Notes: generated from the letters alone by a model not told the origin. A stretch of DNA of 64,000 nt from JADKAV01 sp963769435 (GCA_963769435.1 CAVYLN010000002.1:496001-560000), one strand, 5' to 3'; shown: positions 37,629 to 46,534, counted from the stretch's first letter. Program-made: numbers and translations.

Positions 37629-39217
37629 TCACACCAGGTCGATGGCGGTTCCCGAGACCGCGCCGATCTGCTCGGCGATCTTCTCCACTGTGGGCACATC
37701 GACGGCGCTGTCCACCGTCAGCGCGACCATCGCCAGTCCCCCAGCCGAATCGCGGCATACCTGCATGTTGGCGATGTTCACACCCGCCGCTCCGAGCACC
37801 TGGCCGACGACGCCCACGACACCGGGCTTGTCCTCGTACCGGAACACCAGCATGTGCTCGCTGACCGGCAGGTCGACGTCGAGCCCACTGACCTCGACGA
37901 GCTTCTCGCTGTCCCGTGCGCCGAACACCGTGCCGGCCACCACCATCGCCTGACCGTCGGCACAGGCCAGACGCACACGCACCATCGAACGGTGGTCCTC
38001 GGAGTCACCCTCTGTCACCAGCGAGGTGTCCACTCCGCGGCTTGCCGCCAGGACCGGCGCGTTGACGTAGGAGACGGGGTCGTCCACCAGATACCGAGAA
38101 CATGCCCTTGAGGGCCGCGAGTTCCAGCACACTGACGTCCGAGGCACTGATCTCACCGAGGGCCTCGACCGTCAACTGCGCGACAGCGGCCGGAGCCATC
38201 GACGTGGCGATGCGTCCCAGGTGTTCGGCGAGGTCGATGAACGGACGCACGTCCTCGGCGATCACGCCGCCCTTGACGTTCACGGCGTCTGGTACCAGTT
38301 CACCGGCCAGCGCCTGCCGGACCGACTTGGCGACCGCGATCCCGGCCTTCTCCTGCGCCTCATCGGTGGAGGCACCCAGGTGCGGGTGTGGCAACGACGT
38401 TGTCGAGTGCGAACAACGGCGAGTCCGTGCACGGCTCGGTGGCGTAGACGTCCAGGCCCGCACCGGCGACGCGACCTTCGACCAGGGCGTCATGGAGCGC
38501 CTGCTCGTCGACGATCCCGCCACGCGCGGCGTTGATCACGTGCACGGTGGGCTTGACGAGTTTCAGAGCCGCCTCGTCGATCAGGCCCACGGTCTCCTTG
38601 GTCTTGGGAAGGTGCACCGTGATGAAGTCCGACTGCTCCAGCAGCTCCTCGAGCGTCAGCAGGGTCACCCCGAGCTGCGCGGCCCGAGCGGGTTGCACGT
38701 AGGGGTCGTAGGCGACCAGGCGGACCCCGAATGCACTGAGGCGCTGGGCCACCAGCAGACCGATCCTGCCCAGACCCACGACACCCACGGTCTTGTCGGC
38801 GAGTTCCACGCCGGTGTACTTCGAGCGCTTCCACTGTCCCTGCCGCAACGCCTCATGAGCCGGTGAGATGTTCCGGGCACTTGCCAGCAGCAACGCGACA
38901 GCGAGTTCGGCGGCACTGACGATGTTCGAGGTCGGCGCGTTGACCACCATCACCCCGGACTGGGTCGCCGCCTCCACATCCACGTTGTCCAGCCCGACCC
39001 CGGCCCGGGCGACGACCTTGAGCCGCTTCGCCGCGGCCAGCGCCTCGGCGTCGACCTTGGTCGCCGAACGCACCAGGATCGCGTCGACGTCGGTGATCGC
39101 GCTCAGGAGTTCCTGCCGATCCGCACCGTCGCAGTGCCGGATCTCGAAGTCGGGGCCAAGTGCCTCGATGGTGGCGGGGGACAGTTCTTCGGCGATCAGC
39201 ACGACGGGTCTACTCAC
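37629..39217 (-). CDS. serA: D-3-phosphoglycerate dehydrogenase (two frameshifts)
   Basis: First step of serine synthesis. About 528 residues after repair, the long ACT-containing form of actinobacteria. Motifs: VVARAGVGLDNVDVEAA, GVVGLGRIGLLVA (NAD), INAARGGIVDE, ATPHLGASTDEAQ with catalytic His, an intervening ASB domain, and a C-terminal ACT domain (VFRYEDKPGVVGVVGQVLG). The +1 shifts are near 38392 (ACACCCGC) and 38094 (TCGGTAT). The GTG start comes six bases after TACGAT with no ribosome binding site: likely leaderless. Confidence 0.95.
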
Positions 39218-39242
39218 CCCTTGATCGTACGAAGCCGCCCGA

Positions 39243-40076
39243 TCACCGCCGAAGGTAGCCCGCCGCGATCTGTTCGGCCCGTTGTGCGTAGCCTCCGCCG
39301 AACAGCCTGGCGTGGACCAGCAGCGGCCACATCTGGTGCAGACCGACTCGCGAACGCCAGCCCGGCGCCAAGGGATAGCGCTGGTTGTAGGCGTCGATGA
39401 TCGTGTCGAGGAACGGCGTGCCGAACAGGGCCAGCATGGCCAGATCCGTCTCCCGATGCCCGACGTGCGCGGCCGGATCGACCAACTGAGGCCGCTGGGC
39501 CCACAGAACATTGCCGCTCCACAGGTCCCCGTGCAGGAGGCTCGGCGGCTGCGCCGGCCCCGCCCAGTCGGGGTCGTCGAGCAGCGCCTCGGCCAGCGCC
39601 CGGCTGATCGGGGTGTCGGCGGTGAGCAGGGGGCGCAGCCTCAGGTCGGCGTACATCTGTGGCCATGTGTCGAACCGCCCGGAGGGCATCGGAAGATCCG
39701 CGATCCGGCCGTGCTCCGGACCACTGCCGAAGTCCGGTGCCTGCTGGGCGTGCAAGGACGCCAGTCGCTCACCAAGGTCCGCAGCAGCGTCTGGCGTGGG
39801 CGGCAGTTCGTCCACCCAATCGAGGACCAGGAACCTCGGGTCGCTGTGGATCACGGACGGCGTGAGCCCCGGCACCGCAGCCCCGAGCGCCTGCAGACCG
39901 GCGGCCTCCACCGGCAACAGCCAGTCGTCGGGGCGGCGCGGTGTCTTGACGAAGTAGGCCGTGTCGACGGTCGTGACCCGATACGCCCGGCAGATGTCAC
40001 CCCCGGCCACCGACCGGATCTGGGTGACCTCGCCGATGAGCGGTTCCAGCGCCTCGGCGAGATCCACATCCCTCAC
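39243..40076 (-). CDS. Fructosamine kinase family protein
   Basis: 277 residues, intact, aminoglycoside phosphotransferase-like fold. GGDICRAYRV near residue 25, the ATP lysine in YFVKTPRR, catalytic LLHGDLWSGNVLW, and the metal-binding aspartate at LVDPAAHVGHRETDLAM. It probably phosphorylates fructosamines or ribulosamines as a deglycation repair step. It lies between the TMEM175-like gene and serA on the same strand. Confidence 0.9.
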   Translation of the reverse strand: MRDVDLAEALEPLIGEVTQIRSVAGGDICRAYRVTTVDTAYFVKTPRRPDDWLLPVEAAGLQALGAAVPGLTPSVIHSDPRFLVLDWVDELPPTPDAAADLGERLASLHAQQAPDFGSGPEHGRIADLPMPSGRFDTWPQMYADLRLRPLLTADTPISRALAEALLDDPDWAGPAQPPSLLHGDLWSGNVLWAQRPQLVDPAAHVGHRETDLAMLALFGTPFLDTIIDAYNQRYPLAPGWRSRVGLHQMWPLLVHARLFGGGYAQRAEQIAAGYLRR

Positions 40077-40125
40077 TTCGTTCGTCGTGACAGCGCGGGT
40101 GCTCGCATCGGTGACCCCGCCAACG

Positions 40126-40737
40126 TCAGGTGCGGGCGCGCACGATCCGCCTGGCCACCGGGTCGAGGAAGAACAGCAGCAGCAGCACGAAGGTGGCGAC
40201 GTCCGGTTGGATGAACGCCACCACGAGACTCAAGCCGAAGACCCCGGCCACCAGGATGCTGCGGGTCTGGGCGGCAAGCGCCGATGCCGACCCCTTGTAC
40301 TCCTCATCCATGAGCCCGGGAGTCCGTCTCGCGTGCCAGAGGATGGCCGTCTGCAACAGGCTGATGAGGAGCATCCAGCCGATGTAGAAGCCCGTCACCT
40401 GCGCCGTTGGTGGGTTCGCGATGTCCAGGTTGGTCGGCAGCGGCAGCACTGCGATCGCGAACAGCCAGAGGAAGTTGAGCCACATGATGGTCTGGTCCAC
40501 ACCGATGATGTGCTCGAACAGCCGGTGGTGGGCCAGCCAGAAGATGGCGATGATCACCCACGTCAGCGTCAAGCCTCCCAACAGCGCCGCGTTCTCCCCG
40601 ACCAGCGTCGTGATCCGGCCGTCGTCGGGGAGTTCAAGTTCGGCGAGCGGGAGCAGCAACAGGGTGATGGCGATCGCCACCACCCCGTCGCTGAACGCGA
40701 CGATGCGCTCCGGTGGGTGGATCCCCCGGCGACTCAT
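40126..40737 (-). CDS. TMEM175/DUF1211-family potassium channel-like protein
   Basis: 203 residues with about five or six membrane segments. The N-terminal RIVAFSDGVVAIAITLLLLPL carries the FSDG motif that lines the pore in TMEM175-family K+ channels. Bacterial members have one such six-helix repeat and act as tetramers. The ATG overlaps the ilvC stop (ATGA), so it is translationally coupled to ilvC, an unexpected partner. Confidence 0.88.
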   Translation of the reverse strand: MSRRGIHPPERIVAFSDGVVAIAITLLLLPLAELELPDDGRITTLVGENAALLGGLTLTWVIIAIFWLAHHRLFEHIIGVDQTIMWLNFLWLFAIAVLPLPTNLDIANPPTAQVTGFYIGWMLLISLLQTAILWHARRTPGLMDEEYKGSASALAAQTRSILVAGVFGLSLVVAFIQPDVATFVLLLLFFLDPVARRIVRART

Positions 40738-41759
40738 CGAGCGGCGGTGCCCTCGGTGTAGTCGTCGTCGGTGGCCACCCACGCCATGAGCTGACGCAGT
40801 TCGCGACCGACCTCCTCGATCTGGTGCTCCTCGCCGGCCTTGCGCAGCGCCGCGAACTCCGGGGCGCCGGCGTCCTGGTCGTCGATGAAACGCTTGGCGA
40901 AGGCACCGTTCTGGATGTCGCCGAGCACGGCCTTCATGTTCTCCTTGACCCGGGCGTCGATCACCCGGGGGCCGGACACGTAGTCGCCGTACTCGGCGGT
41001 GTCGGAGACACTCCAGCGCTGCTTGGCGATGCCGCCCTCGTACATGAGGTCCACGATCAGCTTCAGCTCGTGCAGGCACTCGAAGTACGCCACCTCGGGC
41101 TGGTAGCCGGCCTCGACCAGGGTCTCGAACCCGGCCTGCACCAGCGCGGACGCACCACCGCAGAGAACGGCCTGCTCCCCGAAGAGGTCCGTCTCGGTCT
41201 CCTCGGTGAACGTGGACTTGATCCCGCCCGCCCGCAGGCAGCCCATGGCGCGGGCGTACGAGAGCGCCAGCGCCCAGGCGTTGCCGCTGGCGTCCTGCTC
41301 GACGGCCACGATGCAGGGCACGCCGCGCCCCGAGGTGTACTCGCGCCGGACGAGGTGCCCGGGACCCTTGGGGGCGACCATGCAGACATCCACGTCGGCA
41401 GGCGGCTGGATGTACCCGAACCTGATGTTGAAGCCGTGCGCGAAGAACAGCGCGTCCCCGGCCTTGAGGTTGTCGGCGATCGCTTCCGCGTACAGACCGC
41501 GCTGTGCGGGGTCCGGGACCAGCACCATGATCAGGTCCGCCTCGGCGCACGCGGTGGCCGGGTCCACGACCCGCAGGCCCTCGGCCTCGGCCTTGGCGCG
41601 GGACTTCGAGCCTTCCACCAGCCCCACCCGCACGTCGACTCCCGAGTCGCGCAGGTTCAGCGCGTGGGCATGACCTTGCGATCCGTAACCCAGGATCGCG
41701 ACCTTGCGGCCCTGGATGATCGACAGGTCGGCGTCGTCTTCGTAGAACAGTTCAGCCAC
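40734..41759 (-). CDS. ilvC: Ketol-acid reductoisomerase (class I)
   Basis: Makes dihydroxy acids for Val/Leu/Ile. 341 residues, intact. NADPH-binding LGYGSQGHAHALNLRDSG at about residue 25, and the metal-binding knotted domain with LFGEQAVLCGG, AYFECLHELKLIVDLMYEGG and VSDTAEYGD. GTG 41759 follows AAGGAGAAGAA. It is separated from ilvN by a Ca2+/H+ antiporter gene, unlike the usual ilvBNC order. Confidence 0.97.
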   Translation of the reverse strand: MAELFYEDDADLSIIQGRKVAILGYGSQGHAHALNLRDSGVDVRVGLVEGSKSRAKAEAEGLRVVDPATACAEADLIMVLVPDPAQRGLYAEAIADNLKAGDALFFAHGFNIRFGYIQPPADVDVCMVAPKGPGHLVRREYTSGRGVPCIVAVEQDASGNAWALALSYARAMGCLRAGGIKSTFTEETETDLFGEQAVLCGGASALVQAGFETLVEAGYQPEVAYFECLHELKLIVDLMYEGGIAKQRWSVSDTAEYGDYVSGPRVIDARVKENMKAVLGDIQNGAFAKRFIDDQDAGAPEFAALRKAGEEHQIEEVGRELRQLMAWVATDDDYTEGTAAR

Positions 41760-41816
41760 TTCTTCTCCTTGTACGGGTGGATTCTGCACAGTCTCTCAGG
41801 TGAGCGGGTGTTGCGG

Positions 41817-42883
41817 TCACGGGGCCACCGAGACCGCCAGGAAGGCGGCGAAGATCGCCAGGTGCACGCCGGCCTGCTGCAGCGTCGCACGGCCCGGGAT
41901 AACGGTCAGCGCCGCCGTGAACAGCGCGATCACGAGCAGCACGATCTGCACCGGGCCGAGCCCGAGCGCCAGTTGTACGGGCAGCCAGATCTGAGCGATG
42001 GCGATGGTGGGGATCGTCAGCCCGATGCTGGCCATGGCCGAGCCGAATGCCAGATTGAGGCTGGTCTGCACCCGCCCCACCCGGGCGGCCCGGATCGCCG
42101 CGATCCCTTCGGGCAGCAGCACGACCGTGGCGATGATCACACCCACGAAGGCCACCGGCAGCCCGGCGTCCAGCACAGCCGACTCGATGGTGGGCGACAA
42201 CGTCTTGGCCAGTCCCACGACCGCCACCAGCGAGGCCAGGAGCAGGGCGAGGCTGAGCAGGGCCGCCCGGTTCGTCGGCGGTTCGGCGTGGTCGTCCTCA
42301 CTGGCCGACCCCTCGTGGATGAAGTAGTCGCGGTGGCGCACCGTCTGCACGAAGACGAACAGCAGGTACAGGGCCAACGAGGCGACGGCCGCGAAGGCCA
42401 ACTGTCCGGCAGTGAACGTCGGTCCCGGGGTGCTCGTAGTGAATGCCGGCAGCACCAGCGTCAACGCGGCCAGTGCCGCGATGGTGGACAGTGCGGCACC
42501 GGCGCCCTCGGAGTTGAAGTACTGGATCGGGCCGGCGCAGGGTCGACGGACAACAGCGAGAATCCGACGATCCCGGCGGTGGTGATCATCAGGGCGCTGA
42601 ACACCGTGTCGCGGGCCAGCGTCTCGGCCTTGGCGCCGCCGGAGGCCATCAGCGCCACGATCAGTGCGACCTCGATCACGGTGACCGACACCGCGAGCAC
42701 CAGCGAACCGTAGGGTTCCCCCACCCGGTGGGCCACGACCTCCGCGTGGTGCACCGCCGCCAGTACGGCTGCGACGAGCACCAGCGCGACCACGGTCGCC
42801 AGCAGCCCACCCAGGTTCCGTCCCCAGACGAGCGCGAGGACGACCAGGCCGGCCAGTGGCGCGACCTTGGCGGCGACCTGCAC
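41817..42883 (-). CDS. Ca2+/H+ (Na+/H+) antiporter, ChaA/CAX type (net +2 frameshift)
   Basis: About 354 residues after repair, with about eleven membrane segments. The exchanger motifs are HHAEVVAHRVGEPYGSLVLA with VTVIEVALIVALM (alpha-1, acidic centre), and ATVVLLPEGIAAIRAARVGRVQTSLNLAFGSAMASIGLTIP (split here as the alpha-2 region), as in ChaA. The net +2 break is at about 42528-42541; dropping one C from each of two CCC runs gives LRRPIQYFNSEGAG. The GTG start lies two bases after the ilvN stop, so it is part of the ilv operon. Confidence 0.87.
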
Positions 42884-42885
42884 GA

Positions 42886-43410
42886 TCAGGCGGAGCGGTC
42901 GACCGGCCGCAGCGACCGGTCCGAGATCGCCTTGCCACCCCGACCGACAGCGACCACCCCGGACTGCACGAGTTCCTTGATCCCGAACGGCTCCAGCACC
43001 CGCAGCAGCGCCTCGAGCTTGTCCCGGCTGCCCGTCGCCTCGATGGTGACGGTGTCCGGGGCCACGTCCACGACCTTGGCGCGGAACAGGGTCACGATCT
43101 CCAGAACGTTGGACCGCATGCCTTTGTCCGTCTTGACCTTGACCAGGACGAGTTCTCGCTGCACCGATTGCTCCGAGTCGAGTTCCACGATCTTGAGCAC
43201 GTTGATCAGCTTGTTCAGTTGTTTGGTCACCTGCTCGAGCGGCAGCCGGTCCACGTTGATGACGATGGTCATCCGGCTCACCTCGGGGTTCTCCGTCGGC
43301 CCCACCGCCAGCGACTCGATGTTGAAGCCTCGCCGGCTGAACAGGCCCGAGATGCGCGCGAGCACACCCGGCTTGTTCTCGACGAGCACGGACAATGTGT
43401 GGCGGGTCAT
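42886..43410 (-). CDS. ilvN: Acetolactate synthase small (regulatory) subunit
   Basis: 174 residues: an N-terminal ACT domain (RHTLSVLVENKPGVLARISGLFSRRGFNIESL) and a C-terminal ALS_ss domain. It gives valine feedback control to IlvB. Its ATG shares one base with the ilvB stop (TGATG). Intact. Confidence 0.96.
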   Translation of the reverse strand: MTRHTLSVLVENKPGVLARISGLFSRRGFNIESLAVGPTENPEVSRMTIVINVDRLPLEQVTKQLNKLINVLKIVELDSEQSVQRELVLVKVKTDKGMRSNVLEIVTLFRAKVVDVAPDTVTIEATGSRDKLEALLRVLEPFGIKELVQSGVVAVGRGGKAISDRSLRPVDRSA

Positions 43411-45140
43411 CAGTCCTCCCGTTCCCACGCCGGCGCCAGGTCGCGCGCGGTCGTGATCAAGTCATTGCTGGTACCGGCCGGCACCATCGGCCACACCATG
43501 GCGTCGCGGTGCACCTGGAAGTCGATGACGACCGGCGCATCGTTGAGCGACATCGCCTTCTCGATGACCGCGTCCACCTCTTCCCGGCTACTCGCCCGCA
43601 GGCCGTAGCATCCGTACGCTTCGGCGAGTTTCACGAAGTCCGGGAACTGGTGGGACTGCAGATCGGTGTTGGAGTAGCGCTCGTTGTAGAACAGCGTCTG
43701 CCACTGGCGCACCATCCCCAGGCTGGAGTTGTTGATCAACGCCACCTTGATCGGGATGTTGTTGATCGCGCAGGTCGCGAGTTCCTGGTTGGTCATCTGG
43801 AAGCATCCGTCGCCGTCGACGGCCCAGACCACGGCGTCGGGGTTGCCGACCTTGGCGCCCATCGCGGCCGGCACCGCGTAGCCCATGGTTCCGAGCCCGC
43901 CGGAGTTGAGCCAGTGACCGGGCTTCTCGTACTCGATGAACTGGCTGGCCCACATCTGGTGCTGGCCGACGCCCGCACAGTAGATCGCGTCGGGCCCGGC
44001 GATCTGGCCAAGCCGTTCGATGACGTACTGCGGCTCGAGGGCGTCCGGGTGCTCCTCGTAACCCACCGGGAAACGCTCTTTCCATCCGTTGAGCAGTTCC
44101 CACCACGGCTCGATCTCGATGTCGTCCTTGCGGCTTCGCAAGGCATCCACCAGGCCGATGATGGTCGCCTTCGCGTCCCCCACGATCGGGACGTCGGCAT
44201 GCCGGTTCTTACCGATCTCGGCCGGGTCGATGTCGGCGTGGATGACCTTGGCGTCCGGGGCGAACGAGTCGAGCTTGCCCGTCACACGGTCGTCGAAGCG
44301 GGTACCGAGCGCGATCAGCAGGTCGCTCTTCTGCAAGGCACCGACCGCGGGCACGGTGCCGTGCATACCCGGCATGCCGAGGTTCTGCGGGTGGCTGTCC
44401 GGGAACGCACCGCGGGCCATGAGCGTCGTGACCACGGGGATGCCGGTCAGCTCCGCGAGTTGCAGCAACTCCGGCGCCGCACCCGAGCGCACGATCCCGC
44501 CACCGACGTAGAGCACCGGCCGTTTGGCCTTGGCGATCAGCTTGGCGGCTTCTTTGACCTGCTTGCCGTGCGGCTGGGTCGTCGGCCGGTAGCCGGGCAG
44601 ATCGATCTCGTCGGGCCATTCGAAGGTTGTTTGGGCGGCCAGGGCATCCTTGCTGATGTCGACAAGGACCGGCCCCGGCCGCCCAGTGCCCGCCAGGTGG
44701 AACGCCTCGGCGATCACGCGCGGGATCTCCGCGGGATCGGTGACGAGGTAGTTGTGCTTGACAATCGGCATGGTGATGCCGGAGATGTCAGCTTCCTGGA
44801 AGGCGTCTGTGCCGATCGCGGCACTCGGCACCTGGCCGGTGATCGCGACGATCGGGACCGAGTCCATGTAGGCATCGGCGATGGGGGTGACGAGGTTCGT
44901 GGCGCCCGGGCCGGAGGTGGCCATGCAGACCCCGACCTTGCCGGAGGTCTGCGCGTAGCCCTCAGCGGCGTGGCCGGCCGCCTGCTCGTGGCGGACCAGG
45001 ATGTGGCGTACCTGCTCGGAGTCCATCAGTGGGTCGTAGGCGGGCAGGATCGCGCCGCCGGGGATGCCGAAGACGGTGTCCACCCCGGCATGCTCCAGCG
45101 ACTTGATGAGACTGGCCGCACCGGTCATGTGCTCTGCCAT
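43410..45140 (-). CDS. ilvB: Acetolactate synthase large subunit
   Basis: ThDP enzyme for Val/Leu (acetolactate) and Ile (acetohydroxybutyrate). 576 residues, intact. HEQAAGHAAEGYAQTSG holds the catalytic Glu, then the central FAD-binding domain, and GDGCFQMTNQELATCAINN is the ThDP/Mg motif. ATG 45140 is preceded by GGAAGGAAG. Transcription passes through the leader peptide and terminator upstream. Confidence 0.97.
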   Translation of the reverse strand: MAEHMTGAASLIKSLEHAGVDTVFGIPGGAILPAYDPLMDSEQVRHILVRHEQAAGHAAEGYAQTSGKVGVCMATSGPGATNLVTPIADAYMDSVPIVAITGQVPSAAIGTDAFQEADISGITMPIVKHNYLVTDPAEIPRVIAEAFHLAGTGRPGPVLVDISKDALAAQTTFEWPDEIDLPGYRPTTQPHGKQVKEAAKLIAKAKRPVLYVGGGIVRSGAAPELLQLAELTGIPVVTTLMARGAFPDSHPQNLGMPGMHGTVPAVGALQKSDLLIALGTRFDDRVTGKLDSFAPDAKVIHADIDPAEIGKNRHADVPIVGDAKATIIGLVDALRSRKDDIEIEPWWELLNGWKERFPVGYEEHPDALEPQYVIERLGQIAGPDAIYCAGVGQHQMWASQFIEYEKPGHWLNSGGLGTMGYAVPAAMGAKVGNPDAVVWAVDGDGCFQMTNQELATCAINNIPIKVALINNSSLGMVRQWQTLFYNERYSNTDLQSHQFPDFVKLAEAYGCYGLRASSREEVDAVIEKAMSLNDAPVVIDFQVHRDAMVWPMVPAGTSNDLITTARDLAPAWERED

Positions 45141-45157
45141 TGCGCTTCCTTCCAATG

Positions 45158-45191
45158 AAAAACCCCCCGACCCGAATGGGTAGCGGAGGGT
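45158..45191 (-). terminator. Attenuator terminator before ilvB
   Basis: On the minus strand ACCCTCCG pairs with CGGGGGGT, and inside it TACCC pairs with GGGT around ATTC, followed by TTTTT. It ends 17 bp before the ilvB ATG. The following TTTTTCATTGG-AAGGA is nearly the same as before cimA. Confidence 0.88.
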
Positions 45192-45192
45192 A

Positions 45193-45224
45193 GCGCGCCT
45201 GTGCCTTCTGGGGCTCAGACGCGC
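45193..45224 (-). promoter_or_regulatory. Pause hairpin in ilvB leader
   Basis: GCGCGTCTG and CAGGCGCGC pair with one mismatch. The 5' arm covers the last codons and stop of the leader peptide, as expected for the 1:2 stem of an attenuator. Confidence 0.6.
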
Positions 45225-45250
45225 TCGCTTACGAGAATCAACTTACGCAC
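45215..45250 (-). CDS. ilvB leader peptide (Leu/Ile/Val-rich)
   Basis: Eleven residues, MRKLILVSERV, started by GTG. Leu-Ile-Leu-Val and a final Val cover all three branched amino acids, as expected for control of the shared enzyme. No ribosome binding site; the GTG begins six bases after TACTCT, so the leader is probably translated from a leaderless transcript. It resembles ilvB leaders known from Streptomyces and Corynebacterium. Confidence 0.85.
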   Translation of the reverse strand: MRKLILVSERV

Positions 45251-45256
45251 AGGCTC

Positions 45257-45285
45257 AGAGTAACCTGCCTCGTCGGGGCTGCCAA
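45257..45285 (-). promoter_or_regulatory. ilvB promoter
   Basis: TTGGCA (45285-45280) and TACTCT (45262-45257) are separated by exactly 17 bp and stand six bases before the leader GTG. The -35 box falls on the first bases of the tandem repeat array, so its sequence is repeated 101 and 202 bp further upstream. Confidence 0.65.
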
Positions 45286-45583
45286 CTCGGGGTCGCCCGG
45301 GCAAGCCTGTGAATATCCCGTCACCGGGCCCACAGATCTTTGCACGCTCTCCCCGAGGCGATTGCGAAGGCGCACGCTGCTGCCAACTCGGGGTCGCCCG
45401 GACGAGCCTGTGAATATCCCGTCACTGGGCCCACAGATCTTTGCACGCTCTCCCCGAGGCGATTGCGAAGGCGCACGCTGCTGCCAACTCGGGGTCGCCC
45501 GGGCAAGCCTGTGAATATCCCGTCACTGGGCCCACAGATCTTTGCACGCTCTCCCGGAGGCGATTGCGAAGGCGCACGCTGCT
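45279..45583. repeat. Three tandem copies of a 101-bp repeat
   Basis: CTGCCAACTCGGGGTCGCCC recurs at 45279, 45380 and 45481 with an exact 101-bp period. The copies differ at only a few bases (for example GGGCAAGCC or GGACGAGCC, CACCGGG or CACTGGG). Each holds TGTGAATATCCCGTCAC and TTTGCACGCTCTCC. There are no varying spacers, so it is not CRISPR. A diverged copy lies at 46494-46534, beyond the DUF559-type gene. Apart from the ilvB promoter and repeats, this 330-bp gap shows no gene. Confidence 0.93.
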
Positions 45584-45586
45584 GGG

Positions 45587-46498
45587 ATGCCGCACGGACT
45601 CGACCCTCTTGTTCTGAGACTGCTGACGGCCCAGGACGGTGTGATCGCCAACTGGCAGATGGATGAACGCCAACGCAGGATCGCCCAACGGATGTGTGGC
45701 CGGGGCCTCGCCCGGAGGTTGTCCTGGTCGGTCTATCTGCTGTCCGCAGCGGCACCCACCGCCGGTCAACTCGTGTGGGCCGCCCACCTTCACTGTGGAC
45801 CCGGCTCAATGATCGCCGGTCGCAGCGCCTTGGTGCTGTCGGGCTGGCGCGATGTGCAGAGGCGCCCCATCCACATGCTCGTACCGACCGCTCGGCAGCC
45901 CCGTGGGAACCCGCCATGGCTGCAGGTGCACCGTCGCAGATCGATGCCCACGAACAGCCTCGGGAGCCTGCCCCGGGTGCCTCCGCATCTGGCGGCGGCG
46001 CAGGCAGCAGCGTGGGCAGTCACCGACCGCGAGGCCATGTTCCTGCTGACCTCCGGCATGCAGCAGGGTGTCATCACGCCCGCCCGGCTCGACGCCGAAG
46101 TCGCCAACCACCCCACGCTGCGCCGGCGGAAGCTTATCCGTGAGGTCGCCGCGGAGTATCTCAACGGCTTGCAGAGCGTGAATGAGATCGACTTCGCGAA
46201 GTTATGTCGCCGGTACCGGATCCCGGCCCCGGTCTGCCAGACACCTCGCCTGGATTTAGCTGGGAAATGGCGCTACACCGACGCCGAATTCATGCTGAAT
46301 GACGGCCGCACACTCATTGTGGAGATCGACGGGCTGCACCACCTCGATCCGTTGAACTGGTTGGAAGACATCCAACGCCAGAACCAACTCATGGTCGTCA
46401 GCGACGCACTCCTGCTGCGTGTCGCAACTTGGACGCTGAAGCGGGAGCCGGATCAGTTCATGCCTTTCCTCGCGCGGGTGGTTCTGGGGAAGTTGTGA
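45587..46498 (+). CDS. AbiEi-like / DUF559 (PD-(D/E)xK-like) protein
   Basis: 303 residues. The N-terminal 60 residues form a helical, winged-helix-like region as in AbiEi antitoxin-type proteins (QMDERQRRIAQRMCGRGLARRL). Residues about 190-300 resemble DUF559: EIDFAKLCRRY, then DAEFMLNDGRTLIVEIDGLHH with a D-x(n)-E-x-D pattern, and RQNQLMVVSDALLLRVA. This suggests a Vsr-like nuclease fold. No toxin partner is adjacent. It is flanked by related repeats, which hints at mobility. The ATG at 45587 lies just past the third repeat copy. Real function unknown. Confidence 0.72.
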   Translation: MPHGLDPLVLRLLTAQDGVIANWQMDERQRRIAQRMCGRGLARRLSWSVYLLSAAAPTAGQLVWAAHLHCGPGSMIAGRSALVLSGWRDVQRRPIHMLVPTARQPRGNPPWLQVHRRRSMPTNSLGSLPRVPPHLAAAQAAAWAVTDREAMFLLTSGMQQGVITPARLDAEVANHPTLRRRKLIREVAAEYLNGLQSVNEIDFAKLCRRYRIPAPVCQTPRLDLAGKWRYTDAEFMLNDGRTLIVEIDGLHHLDPLNWLEDIQRQNQLMVVSDALLLRVATWTLKREPDQFMPFLARVVLGKL

Positions 46499-46534
46499 AT
46501 ATCACGTCACAGGACCGACGGATGTTTGCACGCT
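46494..46534. repeat. Diverged partial copy of the 101-bp repeat
   Basis: TGTGAATATCACGTCAC through TTTGCACGCT matches the central 41 bp of the array unit at roughly four of five positions, in the same orientation. It contains the stop codon of the DUF559-type gene, so that gene is bracketed by direct repeats. Confidence 0.75.

Noticed and set aside
40126..41550. A fused protein joining an ilvC-region frame to the TMEM175-like protein
   Set aside because: The upstream part is an out-of-frame reading of ilvC. The channel gene has its own ATG overlapping the ilvC stop.
43395..45158. A 587-codon plus-strand frame opposite ilvB
   Set aside because: His/Arg/Asp-rich antisense composition and no domain; ilvB on the minus strand is unambiguous.
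45279..45583. CRISPR array
   Set aside because: The unit is 101 bp in direct tandem without variable spacers, and no cas genes are present.
45587..46498. A complete type IV toxin-antitoxin or restriction system
   Set aside because: No AbiEii-type toxin, methyltransferase or other partner lies beside the AbiEi/DUF559-like gene.
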